From Pseudoclavibacter caeni (GTDB lineage: Bacteria; Actinomycetota; Actinomycetes; Actinomycetales; Microbacteriaceae): a stretch of 64,000 nucleotides of DNA. Below the pieces are notes generated by a model. The model was given only the letters and a program-made list of their open reading frames with translations. It had not been told where the DNA came from and did not search any database. The stretch spans positions 248,001 to 312,000 of the forward strand of contig NZ_WBKA01000002.1 in the NCBI RefSeq assembly GCF_008831125.1, given 5' to 3'. How positions within the stretch are numbered: position 1 is the first letter of the stretch; every line of letters starts with the position of its first letter. Of this stretch, positions 39,522 through 47,896 are shown one piece after another. The position numbers and the translations under genes were made by a program.

Positions 39522-40486
39522 CGCTTCCTCCCTCGTATCCGCTCCACCGCTCGCAGCCGCACCGACGCCGACCGCCGGTTGCGCGCGCGCTCGTCCTCCC
39601 CCGCCTGCTCCGCCCCGCGCGTGAGCGCCCGGAACCGGGGCAGCTGGTCCTCGGGGATCTCCGGCAGCCCGGGCGGAGCCGTCGTCGTGCACGCCTCACG
39701 CAGTATCCGCTTGACGATGCGGTCCTCAAGCGACTGGAAGCTCATCACCGCCACTCGGCCACCGACCGCCGTTGCCGCGAGCGCCTGCGGCACGGCCGAC
39801 TCGATCTCCGACAGCTCGCCGTTGACCTCGATGCGAATCGCCTGGAAGACCCGCTTGGCCGGATGCCCTCGATGCTCGTGGGACTGCGTGGCCGTCTCTA
39901 CCGCGCGCACCAGGTCGCCGGTCGTGCGCAGCGGGCGTTCGGCCCGCATCCGCCCGATGTTCTCGGCGATGCGCCGCGCGTGCCGTTCCTCGCCGTACCG
40001 GCGCAGGATCGTCCACAGCCGCCCCACCTCATAGGTGTTGACGACCTCGGCCGCGGTGAGCGACTGCGATCGGTCCATGCGCATGTCGAGCGGCGCGTCC
40101 GCCCGGTAGCTGAAGCCGCGATCGACATCGTCGAGCTGCAGGGAGGAGACCCCGAGATCGAACAGGACCGCCTGTACCTCGGCGACGCCGCGCTCGGCGA
40201 GCACCTCGGCCAGGTGATCGAACGAGGCATGAGCGAAGGAGGCCCGGCTGCCGAAGCGCTCCAGCCGACGGCCCGCGAGCGCGAGCGCCTCCTCGTCGCG
40301 GTCGATGCACACCGCGCGCGCGGCCGGGCAGGCCTCGAGCACCGCCTCTGTGTGCCCGCCCATGCCGCAGGTGGCGTCCACGTACACCGCGCCCTCGGCC
40401 TGCAATGCCGGGGCAAGCAGCTCGACGCAGCGCTCGCGGAGCACGGAGACGTGCACCGTGGCAGGATCCGCATGCTCAGAAGACAC
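39518..40486 (-). CDS. rsmH: 16S rRNA (cytosine1402-N4)-methyltransferase RsmH
   Basis: RsmH (MraW) methylates C1402 in the ribosomal P site using SAM. 322 residues from a GTG that overlaps the end of mraZ by 11 bases. The SAM-binding region [18 protein letters not shown], the [11 protein letters not shown] and [16 protein letters not shown] blocks, and C-terminal [10 protein letters not shown] are all present. The C-terminus ends in a basic stretch ([21 protein letters not shown]) shared with relatives. A near-ideal ribosome binding site is described separately. Confidence 0.97.
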   Translation of the reverse strand: MSSEHADPATVHVSVLRERCVELLAPALQAEGAVYVDATCGMGGHTEAVLEACPAARAVCIDRDEEALALAGRRLERFGSRASFAHASFDHLAEVLAERGVAEVQAVLFDLGVSSLQLDDVDRGFSYRADAPLDMRMDRSQSLTAAEVVNTYEVGRLWTILRRYGEERHARRIAENIGRMRAERPLRTTGDLVRAVETATQSHEHRGHPAKRVFQAIRIEVNGELSEIESAVPQALAATAVGGRVAVMSFQSLEDRIVKRILREACTTTAPPGLPEIPEDQLPRFRALTRGAEQAGEDERARNRRSASVRLRAVERIRGRKR

Positions 40487-40907
40487 CGGGGATCACCTCC
40501 TCGGCCGTCTCGGAGAAGGGCTCCTCGTTCGCCTCAAGGTAGCTGCTCCACGCGGCGGCGTCCCAGATCTCGGCCCGGTCGCCGGTGCCGATGACGACGA
40601 GATCGCGGGTGAGCCCCGCATACCGGCGCAGATCCGGCGGGACGGTGATGCGCCCCTGTCGATCGGGCACCTGATCGCTCGCGCCGGAGAGGAACAGTCG
40701 CAGGAAGTCACGCGCCTGACGCGAGGTGAGCGGCGCCTGGCGGATCGCCTCGTGGATGCGGCGGAACTCCTGCGCGCCGAACACGTACAGGCAGTGCTCC
40801 TGCCCACGGGTGAGGACGACCCCGTCGGCGAGCTCCTCGCGGAACTTCGCGGGCAGCACCAGGCGCCCCTTGTCATCCATGCGCGGGGAGTGCGTGCCGA
40901 GGAACAT
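40476..40907 (-). CDS. mraZ: Transcriptional regulator MraZ
   Basis: MraZ is a ring-forming DNA-binding protein that represses its own dcw operon. 143 residues with the two AbrB/SpoVT-like halves: [24 protein letters not shown] and [17 protein letters not shown], each with the DxxGR-type signature ([18 protein letters not shown]). AAGGAG lies 6 bases before the ATG. It is the first gene of the division cluster and has its expected binding boxes directly upstream. Confidence 0.97.
   Translation of the reverse strand: MFLGTHSPRMDDKGRLVLPAKFREELADGVVLTRGQEHCLYVFGAQEFRRIHEAIRQAPLTSRQARDFLRLFLSGASDQVPDRQGRITVPPDLRRYAGLTRDLVVIGTGDRAEIWDAAAWSSYLEANEEPFSETAEEVIPGVF
40491..40501 (-). promoter_or_regulatory. 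Extended Shine-Dalgarno of rsmH inside mraZ
   Basis: On the minus strand AGGAGGTGATC matches the anti-Shine-Dalgarno end of 16S rRNA over all 11 bases. It ends 4 bases before the rsmH GTG, placing the AGGAGG core about 9 bases upstream. It decides the GTG start and implies strong initiation independent of mraZ. Confidence 0.75.
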
Positions 40908-40941
40908 GGCGCGCTCCTTCCCACGGCCGATCAGCGTGCCC

Positions 40942-40965
40942 CCACTTTACCCCACTTCCCGCCAC
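40942..40965 (-). promoter_or_regulatory. MraZ boxes over the mraZ promoter
   Basis: On the minus strand GTGG occurs three times at an exact 10-bp period (complement at 40942-40945, 40952-40955, 40962-40965). This is the known MraZ operator layout of tandem TGGG/GTGG repeats. A likely -10 TAAAGT lies between boxes (40944-40949), so bound MraZ would block the promoter. The boxes end 35 bases before the ATG. Confidence 0.8.
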
Positions 40966-41519
40966 CGAGCCCCTCCCGGGCCCTCGGAACACGCCGGAGT
41001 CACAGGTTGCCGGAGAGATCTTCTGCAGCCGCTCGACCGCGGGGATCCGCGCCAGTCCGCGGATCACGCGATCGGCGGGGGCGCGGTGGGGAGAAGTGGG
41101 GCATCCGGCCCCTCGACCGGCCCGCGCACGGGCCCGGGCGGGGCGAGCGTGGCGGGCCTGCCACCGCCCGTGGGGCGAGCGGGAGGGAGTCTGGACGAGC
41201 CGACGACCACGGATGCGCCACTCGCACCCGCGTCAGGAGCGACGGGGCAGGAGCGACGGGCGGCTCGGCACACCGTGGTCAGCGCGACGGGGGGCACGCT
41301 CCCCCCCGCCAGCGGCTCCGGGAGGCTCGACGTGCCAGGGCCAGCAGGACGGCCAGTGGCAGCAGGATCAGTGCGGTCAGTCAGCAGATCGTGCGGTCAA
41401 CAGACCTCAGCCGGCCAGCGGGGTCAGTGCGGCCAGCAGAGTCAGTGCTGATGGGGCCAGCGAGGAGCAGGCACGGACGGATGCAGCGCGCTCCGATCCA
41501 CCAGGCGCGATGAGAGTAG
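40966..41519. other. Non-coding region upstream of mraZ with short repeats
   Basis: About 550 bases with no convincing gene. It contains a 14-bp unit in tandem (CAGGAGCGACGGGG then CAGGAGCGACGGGC, 41234-41261) and GTGCGGTCA/GTGCGGCCA at 41371, 41391 and 41428 in a CAG/GTCAG-rich stretch. It may carry the distal dcw promoter elements or the end of the DUF3040 transcript. Confidence 0.5.
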
Positions 41520-41897
41520 TCAGCCGCGGAAGCGGCGGTTCCAGCGATCCTCGAGCCGCTCGCCCATCGAGGGGCCCGTCGACTCGCCGCGCGAGGATCG
41601 GCGCCCGGACTCACGGCCGGGATGCTTCGGCGCGGTCTGCCCGGAACGGGGAGCGGTGGCCCACAACACCCCGCCCACGATGAGCAGGAAGCCGAGCACG
41701 CCGACGATGACGAGCTTCGTCCAGACGCCGAGGAGCATCACGCCCAGTCCGATGACCGCGGCGATCACCCCCAGCACGACCGCCATGCGGTCGAAGGCGT
41801 GCGGCACGTCGTCGGCGCTGACCTCGTCAGACTCCGCACTGTAGAGGTTGCGCTCCATTTCCTCGAGCAGGCGCTGCTCGTGCTCTGAGAGTGGCAT
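41520..41897 (-). CDS. DUF3040 family membrane protein
   Basis: A 125-residue member of the DUF3040 family, found upstream of mraZ in most actinobacteria; its function is unknown. The start MPLSEHEQRLLEEMERNLY is the family signature and is preferred over an upstream in-frame codon. Two adjacent helices follow (MAVVLGVIAAVIGLGVMLLG and LVIVGVLGFLLIVGGVLWA), then a basic, Ser/Arg-rich cytoplasmic tail (GRRSSRGESTGPSMGERLEDRWNRRFRG). It is transcribed divergently from the polyprenyl synthase gene. Confidence 0.88.
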   Translation of the reverse strand: MPLSEHEQRLLEEMERNLYSAESDEVSADDVPHAFDRMAVVLGVIAAVIGLGVMLLGVWTKLVIVGVLGFLLIVGGVLWATAPRSGQTAPKHPGRESGRRSSRGESTGPSMGERLEDRWNRRFRG

Positions 41898-41954
41898 CGG
41901 AACCTCGTTCTCCACGGTTGCACGCGAACCCCTGCACACGGGCCGCGCGCACTC

Positions 41955-41985
41955 ATTGTACCCGCCGCGGGGGCGCGACCGTCAA
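41955..41985 (-). promoter_or_regulatory. Promoter of the DUF3040 gene
   Basis: On the minus strand TTGACG (-35, 41980-41985) and TACAAT (-10, 41955-41960) are separated by 19 bp. This resembles a sigma-70-type promoter with a long spacer. It overlaps the back of the divergent idsA promoter. Confidence 0.5.
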
Positions 41986-41989
41986 CGGC

Positions 41990-41995
41990 TAGGCT
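41990..41995 (+). promoter_or_regulatory. -10 of the polyprenyl synthase gene, leaderless configuration
   Basis: TAGGCT lies 6 bases before the GTG. The GGAGG next to the GTG is too close to act as a normal ribosome binding site, so a leaderless message is likely. Confidence 0.5.
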
Positions 41996-42001
41996 GGAGG
42001 T

Positions 42002-43105
42002 GTGACCGCGCACTCCACACTCCTGCGCCTCGTGCAGGATCGCATCGACGCCCGTCTCGATCTCGAGACCGGCCATCTCGCCCGCATCTCCCCCGCCGCG
42101 GGTGCGCTCGTCAACGAGACCCGCCAGCTCATGACCGGCGGCAAGCGGCTGCGCAGCCAGTTCTGCTACTGGGGCTGGCGGGCCGCCGAGCGCGACGTGC
42201 CCGACGACCGCTCACGCCGCCAGCTCGACGCCGTCCTCCAGCTCGCCGCCGCCATCGAGATGTTCCACGCCGCCGCCCTCGTGCACGACGACGTGATCGA
42301 CCACTCCTTCACCCGACGCGGCCACCCTGCCACCCACGTCGCCTTCGCCCGCCGCCACGAGGCCGCCGGCTGGCGCGGCGACGCGGCCGCCTTCGGCGAG
42401 GCCGCCGCGATCGTGCTCGGCGACCTGCTGCTCGACTGGTCGCACCAGATGTTCGCCGACGGGCTCGCCGCCGTGCCCGGCGACGCCGAGCGGGCAGCCT
42501 CCCGCTCCCTCGTCTCCGCGATGACCAGCGAGGTGATGGTCGGCCAGTACCTCGACATCCTCGGGGAGCACGCGTGGCCGGTGCTGCCGGACGACACCGC
42601 TCTCGAGCGCGCCGAGACCGTCATGCTCTACAAGTCGGCCAAGTACTCGATCGAACAGCCCACCCTGCTCGGCGCCGCGGTGGCCGGGGCCGACGAGCCC
42701 CTGCTCGCCACCCTGTCCGCCTTCGGCGTGCACGCCGGGCTCGCCTTCCAGCTGCGCGACGACATCCTCGGCGTCTTCGGCGACCCCGACCGCACCGGCA
42801 AGCCCGCCGGCGACGACCTGCGCGAGGGCAAGCGCACCGTGCTCATCGCCCTGACTCGCAGCCGGGTCTCGACCACAGTGGCCCATGTGCTCGACGACAT
42901 GCTCGGCGATCCGGATCTGACCGACGACCAGATCCACATCCTGCAGCAGACGATCATCGACTCCGGGGCGCTGCAGGCCACGGAGGGGCTCATCGACGAT
43001 CACACCCGGCGGGCTCTGGCCGCGCTGGCCGATCCGCGCATCGCCCCGGGCGCCCGCCATGAGCTGGCCGACCTCGCAGACCGGGCCGCCCGCCGGGCCC
43101 GCTGA
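42002..43105 (+). CDS. idsA: Polyprenyl diphosphate synthase (IdsA-like)
   Basis: Condenses isopentenyl diphosphate units with allylic diphosphates to make long isoprenoids (menaquinone side chain, or C15-C20 precursors); product length cannot be fixed from sequence. 367 residues from GTG. Aspartate-rich motifs: first DDVID (residues 96-100) and second DDILG (253-257) with FQLRDDILGVFGD. GGKRLRSQF binds the diphosphate. The position between DUF3040 and the kinase matches mycobacterial idsA2 (Rv2173 region). Confidence 0.93.
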   Translation: MTAHSTLLRLVQDRIDARLDLETGHLARISPAAGALVNETRQLMTGGKRLRSQFCYWGWRAAERDVPDDRSRRQLDAVLQLAAAIEMFHAAALVHDDVIDHSFTRRGHPATHVAFARRHEAAGWRGDAAAFGEAAAIVLGDLLLDWSHQMFADGLAAVPGDAERAASRSLVSAMTSEVMVGQYLDILGEHAWPVLPDDTALERAETVMLYKSAKYSIEQPTLLGAAVAGADEPLLATLSAFGVHAGLAFQLRDDILGVFGDPDRTGKPAGDDLREGKRTVLIALTRSRVSTTVAHVLDDMLGDPDLTDDQIHILQQTIIDSGALQATEGLIDDHTRRALAALADPRIAPGARHELADLADRAARRAR

Positions 43106-43126
43106 CCTGGAGGCGAGCCGTCCGAG

Positions 43127-43175
43127 CCGGCCGCTCCGGGGCAGACCGACCGAGCCTCTGCCCCGGAGCCGGCCG
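43127..43175 (+). terminator. Terminator after the polyprenyl synthase gene
   Basis: CCGGCCGCTCCGGGGCAG (43127-43144) pairs with CTGCCCCGGAGCCGGCCG (43158-43175), with one bulged base and a 13-base loop. The next gene has its own promoter just downstream. Confidence 0.7.
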
Positions 43176-43217
43176 CAGCCGGCGCAGACCGATCCCGGAG
43201 CGCGTCGACGGCCCGTC

Positions 43218-43223
43218 TAGGAT
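43218..43223 (+). promoter_or_regulatory. -10 of the kinase gene, leaderless configuration
   Basis: TAGGAT lies exactly 6 bases before the GTG start of the kinase and no Shine-Dalgarno is present, so transcription should begin at the start codon. Confidence 0.55.
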
Positions 43224-43229
43224 GTTCTC

Positions 43230-45323
43230 GTGAGCGACGCGTATACTCCCCCGACCGACCCGGTCATCGGGATGCTCCTCGACGGCCGTTATCGCGTCGA
43301 CGCCCGCATCGCCCGCGGCGGCATGGCCACCGTCTACCGCGCCACCGACGAGCGCCTCGACCGAACCGTCGCCGTGAAGGTGCTGCACCTGCACCTCGCT
43401 GAGGACGCCGCGTTCCGCGCCCGGTTCGCCCGCGAGGCCCGTGCCGCCGCGCGACTCTCCCACCCGAACGTCGTCGGGGTCCACGACCAGGGCGAGCAGG
43501 ACGGCTTCTGCTATCTCGTGCTCGAGCACGTCCCGGGACACACGCTGCGCGAACTGCTCACGGACCAGGGCCGACTCGCCCCACAGGTCGCCCTCGAGGT
43601 GCTCGACCAGGTGCTGCAGGGGCTCGCCGCCGCCCATCGCGCCGGCATCATCCACCGTGACCTCAAACCGGAGAACGTACTCATCACCCCCAGCGGCCGG
43701 GTCTGCCTGGCCGACTTCGGGCTGGCCCGGGCCGCGACCGCGAGCACGAGCGCCAGCTCCGCGCTGATCGGCACCGTCGCCTACCTCTCCCCCGAGCTGC
43801 TGCGCCGCGGTGACGCCGATGCGCGCTCCGACGTGTACGCGGTCGGCGTCATGCTCTACGAGATGCTCACCGGCCGGCAGCCCTTCCCGGCCTCGGCCCC
43901 GGCGACGGCGGCACTGCGCCAGGCCACCGAGCAGGTGCCCGTGCCCAGTGAGATCGTCCCCGACATCCCGGTCGAGCTCGACGACCTCGTCGTATGGGCG
44001 ACACGGCTCGACCCGCAGGATCGCCCCCACGACGCCGACGACCTGCTCGAGGAGACCCGTCGCGTGCAGCGCGAGCTCGGCCTGCCCGCCGGCACGCATG
44101 AGGAGCTCGCCGAGCTGCTCGAGCACGCCGACCACGGTGACCGCTCCGTGAGCGCCACCGAGGTGCTCACGCCCACCCTCGTCGCCCCGGACGCCGTGCC
44201 GGCCACGACCGCCGAGGCGGGCGCGGCACCGCCGGAGGCTCCGACCTCCGCGACGGGATCAACCCCGACCACGACACCTGGCACCGCACTGCTCACGATC
44301 GCCCCGGCGGAGGATGCCGCAGCCGCCCCGGACGCCGTCGCGGCGGACGCGGACGACGCCCTCGACCGCGTCCGCGAGCGCGCCGCCGCCCGCCGCCGCC
44401 GTGGCGGCCTGATGACTCTGGTCGTGGTGCTCGTCACCGCTCTGCTCGCGGCCGCCGGATGGTTCCTGGGCGACGGCCCGGGCATGCGGCTGACCGTGCC
44501 CGACGTCGCCGGGCAGACGCCTGAGGCCGCCGAGACCGCCCTCGACCAGCTCGGTCTGGCCCACGAGCGCGCCGAGGAGCACAGCCTCGACGTGCCGACC
44601 GGGCAGGTGATCCGCACCGACCCCGAGGCCGGGTCACGGGTGCCAAGGGATGCGACGGTCACCGTGGTCGTCTCGCTCGGCCCCCGGATGATCGCACTGC
44701 CGGACGTCACGGACTCGGACGCGGACGCCGCAGCCGGCGCGCTCGCCCAGGCCGGTTTCGTCGTCGCCGACGCGCGCACCGAGCACTTCGACGCCGATGT
44801 GACGAAAGGCCGGGTGATCGGGGTGGCCGGACCAGACGGCGGGGTGACCGCCGGCACGCAGATCGCCGAGCGCACCACGCTGACCCTCGTCGTCTCCCTC
44901 GGCGCCGTGCCCGACGTGACTGGCGCCACCCTGGACGACGCGACCGGGCTGCTGCAGGCCGTCGGTCTCAGCATTCAGTCGAGTGAGGCGTACGACGACG
45001 ACGTGCCCGCCGGGAAGATCATCTCGCAGCGTGCGACGACCGATCCGGTGAGCGCGGGCGACCCGATCGCCGTGGTCGTCTCGAAGGGGCCGGAGATGGT
45101 CACGGTGCCCGATGTGTCCGGCAAGACCCTCAACGAGGCCCGCGACGCGCTGCGCGCGGCCGGGCTCGACGGGACCTCCAGCATCCCCGACCAGTCGATC
45201 CCCGTTTTCGGGGGCCGCTACTGGGATCAGATCAAAGTCAGCGGCACGAACCCCGCCGCCGGCAGCCAGGTGCGCAAGGGCGCCTCGGTGGCCATGCAGA
45301 CGATCGGCACCCTGCTCGACTGA
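43230..45323 (+). CDS. PASTA-domain serine/threonine protein kinase (pknL-locus kinase)
   Basis: A membrane Ser/Thr kinase that senses cell-wall fragments with extracellular PASTA domains and phosphorylates division and metabolic proteins. 697 residues: kinase domain (Gly-rich loop ARGGMATVY at 28-36, Lys50 in VAVKVL, catalytic HRDLKPEN at 142-149, DFG at 162-164), an Ala/Thr/Pro linker, one helix (394-413), then four PASTA repeats from about residue 421 to the end. Mycobacterial PknL sits at this locus but lacks PASTA domains; this protein looks like a PknB-type kinase there. GarA, encoded later in this window, is a plausible substrate (inference). Confidence 0.95.
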   Translation: MSDAYTPPTDPVIGMLLDGRYRVDARIARGGMATVYRATDERLDRTVAVKVLHLHLAEDAAFRARFAREARAAARLSHPNVVGVHDQGEQDGFCYLVLEHVPGHTLRELLTDQGRLAPQVALEVLDQVLQGLAAAHRAGIIHRDLKPENVLITPSGRVCLADFGLARAATASTSASSALIGTVAYLSPELLRRGDADARSDVYAVGVMLYEMLTGRQPFPASAPATAALRQATEQVPVPSEIVPDIPVELDDLVVWATRLDPQDRPHDADDLLEETRRVQRELGLPAGTHEELAELLEHADHGDRSVSATEVLTPTLVAPDAVPATTAEAGAAPPEAPTSATGSTPTTTPGTALLTIAPAEDAAAAPDAVAADADDALDRVRERAAARRRRGGLMTLVVVLVTALLAAAGWFLGDGPGMRLTVPDVAGQTPEAAETALDQLGLAHERAEEHSLDVPTGQVIRTDPEAGSRVPRDATVTVVVSLGPRMIALPDVTDSDADAAAGALAQAGFVVADARTEHFDADVTKGRVIGVAGPDGGVTAGTQIAERTTLTLVVSLGAVPDVTGATLDDATGLLQAVGLSIQSSEAYDDDVPAGKIISQRATTDPVSAGDPIAVVVSKGPEMVTVPDVSGKTLNEARDALRAAGLDGTSSIPDQSIPVFGGRYWDQIKVSGTNPAAGSQVRKGASVAMQTIGTLLD

Positions 45324-45433
45324 CGCCGCCGGTGCTCCGTTCGGCCGACGTCACGTCCGGACGCACGCAGAGCGCAGGCTCGTCCATGCCCCTGCCAGCC
45401 CCGCCCCGGGGAGGGAAAGACGCGCCCGAGCGC

Positions 45434-45473
45434 GCGTGGGGCGCCGGACCGTCTCCGATCCGGCGCCCCACGC
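45434..45473. terminator. Bidirectional terminator between the kinase and DAHP synthase genes
   Basis: GCGTGGGGCGCCGGA (45434-45448) and TCCGGCGCCCCACGC (45459-45473) pair perfectly over 15 bp with a 10-base loop, between two convergent stops. Confidence 0.85.
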
Positions 45474-45505
45474 AGCGGCCGACCCGGGGCCGGGCCCGGC
45501 CCCGC

Positions 45506-46909
45506 TCAGTCGCGATGGAGACGCTTGAGCTCCTCGGCCACGAGGAACGCCAGCTCGAGTGACTGCCTGTGGTTGAGCCGCGGGTCGCACAGCGACTCGT
45601 AGCGGGTGCCGAGGTCACCCTCGTCGATCTGCTCCACGCCGCCCAGGCACTCCGTGACGTCGTCGCCGGTCAGCTCCACGTGGATGCCGCCGGGGATCGT
45701 GCCCGCCTGCGCGTGCGCCTCGAAGAAACCGCGCACCTCGTCCATGATCTCGTCGAAGCGCCGGGTCTTGTACCCGGTCGCGGTGGTGAGGCCGTTGCCG
45801 TGCATCGGGTCCGTCACCCACAGCGGCTGGGCGCCGCTGGCCTTGACCGCCTCGAGCAGCGGCGGCAGCGCCTCGCGGATGCGCCCGGCGCCCATGCGGG
45901 TGATGAGCGTCAGCCGGCCGGGCTCGCGGTCAGGGTCGAGCCGGTCGATCAGGGCGAGCACATCGTCCGGTGTGGTCGTCGGGCCGATCTTCACGCCGAT
46001 CGGGTTGCGCAGGCGAGAGAAGAACGCGATGTGCGCCTCGTCGAGACCACGGGTGCGCTCCCCGATCCACAGGAAGTGCGCGGAGGTGTCGTACGGCTGC
46101 CCGGTGCGCGAGTCGATGCGGGTCAGCGGCCGCTCGTAGTCGAACAGCAGCCCCTCGTGGCCGACGTAGAAGTCGACCCGGCGCAGATCCTCGAAGTCGG
46201 CGCCGCAGGCGGCCATGAACCGCACGGCGCGGTCGATTTCCTGGGCCATCTCCTCGTAGCGGGCGTTGGCGGGATTACGGGCGAAGCCCTGGTTCCAGCG
46301 GTGCACCTCGCGCAGGTCGGCGAACCCGCCCTCGGTGAACGCGCGGATGAGGTTCAGCGTGGACGCGGAGGTGTGGTACGCCTGCACGAGCCGGCGCGGG
46401 TCGGCGCGACGCGACTCCGCGGTGAACTCATAGCCGTTGACGATCTCGCCGCGGAACGCCGGCAGGGTCACGTCGCCGCGTGTCTCGGCGTCGCGCGAGC
46501 GCGGCTTGGCGAACTGCCCGGCCATGCGCCCCATCTTCACCACGGGCAGCGAGGCGCCGTAGGTGAGGATGACGGCCATCTGCAGGATCGTCTTCACCCG
46601 ATCCTTGATCTTGTCGGCCGTGGCGCCCTCGAACGTCTCGGCGCAGTCGCCACCCTGCAGCAGGAACGCCTCGCCGCGGGCCGCCGCGGCGAGCTTCTCG
46701 CGCAGCGCGTCCGCCTCGCCAGCGAACACGAGCGGCGGCAGGGACGCCAGGGTCGCCCTGGCCTCCTCCAGCGAGCCGTCGTCCGGCCAGTCGGGCTGCT
46801 GGCGGGCGGGCAGCGTCTCGGCGCGGTCGAGGGCGGCGAGCTCCTCGCGCTGCGCGGCGATGTCAAGCATCGCGGTGTCATGGGTTCTGGTCTCGAAGGT
46901 GTCGGTCAC
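45506..46909 (-). CDS. aroG: 3-deoxy-7-phosphoheptulonate synthase, class II
   Basis: Makes DAHP from PEP and erythrose 4-phosphate, the entry to aromatic amino acid synthesis. 467 residues from a GTG (VTDTFETRTHD); GGGGAA lies a short way upstream and the longer frame is not protein-like. Class II motifs are plain: LLQGGDCAETFEGATADKIK split, VVKMGRMAGQFAKPRS, LNLIRAFTEGG, WIGERTRGLDEAHI, GVKIGPTTTPDDV, WVTDPMHGNGLTTATGYKTR. This type is common in actinobacteria and plants. The locus matches mycobacterial aroG (Rv2178c) beside pknL. Confidence 0.97.
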   Translation of the reverse strand: MTDTFETRTHDTAMLDIAAQREELAALDRAETLPARQQPDWPDDGSLEEARATLASLPPLVFAGEADALREKLAAAARGEAFLLQGGDCAETFEGATADKIKDRVKTILQMAVILTYGASLPVVKMGRMAGQFAKPRSRDAETRGDVTLPAFRGEIVNGYEFTAESRRADPRRLVQAYHTSASTLNLIRAFTEGGFADLREVHRWNQGFARNPANARYEEMAQEIDRAVRFMAACGADFEDLRRVDFYVGHEGLLFDYERPLTRIDSRTGQPYDTSAHFLWIGERTRGLDEAHIAFFSRLRNPIGVKIGPTTTPDDVLALIDRLDPDREPGRLTLITRMGAGRIREALPPLLEAVKASGAQPLWVTDPMHGNGLTTATGYKTRRFDEIMDEVRGFFEAHAQAGTIPGGIHVELTGDDVTECLGGVEQIDEGDLGTRYESLCDPRLNHRQSLELAFLVAEELKRLHRD

Positions 46910-47043
46910 GATCGGTTCCCCGTTCCTTGGATCTTCGGCCGCGGCGAGGGCCGCGGGGCTCGGGATGTCTGTGTGGATGTGGGCCGCCGGAGCGGCCTGC
47001 GGTCTCTGGGGCGATGGAGCGACGCGGGGCCGGCGAGGCCGGT

Positions 47044-47736
47044 TCAGCCCTGCGCTGCGACGGCGAGACGCCGACGCACGCTCGAGGCATAGACGTCGCG
47101 ATACTCCTGACCGCTGAGCTCCTGCAGCGCATGCATCATCTCGTCGGTGATCGAGCGCAGCACGAAGCGATCGCCCTCCATTCCGGCGAAGCGGGTGAAG
47201 TCCATCGCCGGCCCGGCGATGACCGCCAGCGGCACCCGCCGGGGCCACTTCGAGCCGATCGGCATCACCCGGTCGGTGTTGCGCACCGCGACGGGCACGA
47301 CCGGGCAGCCGGCCGCGAGGATCGTGCGGGCCGCACCAGTGCGTCCCCGGTACAGGTGGCCGTCGGGGCTGCGCGTGCCCTCCGGGTACAGGGCGAGCAC
47401 GTGCCCGTCGGCAAGCACGCGCAGGCCGGTGTTCAGCGACGCCTCACTGGCCTTGCCGCCCGAGCGGTCGATGGGCAGCTGCCCGGTGCCCCGCATCATC
47501 ACCCGGGTGAACCAGCCTTTGAGCCCCTTGCCCGTGAAGTACTCGCTCTTGGCGAGGAAGCGGACGGGACGCCGCACGTACAGCGGCATGAAGATCGAGT
47601 CGACGAAGGACAGGTGGTTGCCGACGAGCACGACCGGCCCCTCCGCGGGGATGTTCTCGAGCCCGCGCACCTCGGTGCGGAAGAAGAGTCGCAGCCAGGG
47701 GCCGACGAACACCCATTTGAGCAGCCAGTAGAGCAC
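47044..47736 (-). CDS. plsC: 1-acyl-sn-glycerol-3-phosphate acyltransferase family protein
   Basis: Likely adds the second acyl chain to lysophosphatidic acid in phospholipid synthesis. The GTG (VLYWLLKWVFVGPW) has GGAGG 7 bases upstream, giving 230 residues. The N-terminal helix is followed by the catalytic NHLSFVD (HX4D at residues 41-46) and EGTRSPDG (119-126), and by RGTGQLPIDR and VVPVAVRNTD. Family members can also act on other acceptors, so substrate assignment is by family only. It lies 134 bases upstream of aroG on the same strand. Confidence 0.9.
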   Translation of the reverse strand: MLYWLLKWVFVGPWLRLFFRTEVRGLENIPAEGPVVLVGNHLSFVDSIFMPLYVRRPVRFLAKSEYFTGKGLKGWFTRVMMRGTGQLPIDRSGGKASEASLNTGLRVLADGHVLALYPEGTRSPDGHLYRGRTGAARTILAAGCPVVPVAVRNTDRVMPIGSKWPRRVPLAVIAGPAMDFTRFAGMEGDRFVLRSITDEMMHALQELSGQEYRDVYASSVRRRLAVAAQG

Positions 47737-47859
47737 GGTGGAACCTCCGACGATCCATCCTACCGGGTGCAGGCGGGCGCACGCCACAGCGACGACGTCC
47801 GCCTGCGGCGAGCCCGGTCCCCTGCCCGCCGTGGGCCCGACTCCCCGCCCGCCGCGGGG

Positions 47860-47865
47860 TAGGCT
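47860..47865 (+). promoter_or_regulatory. Candidate -10 of the LssY_C protein gene
   Basis: TAGGCT lies 31 bases before the ATG, giving a short leader that includes the AGGAGG binding site. Confidence 0.4.
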
Positions 47866-47896
47866 GACCGCATATCACCGCCAGGAGGCCGCCTCG

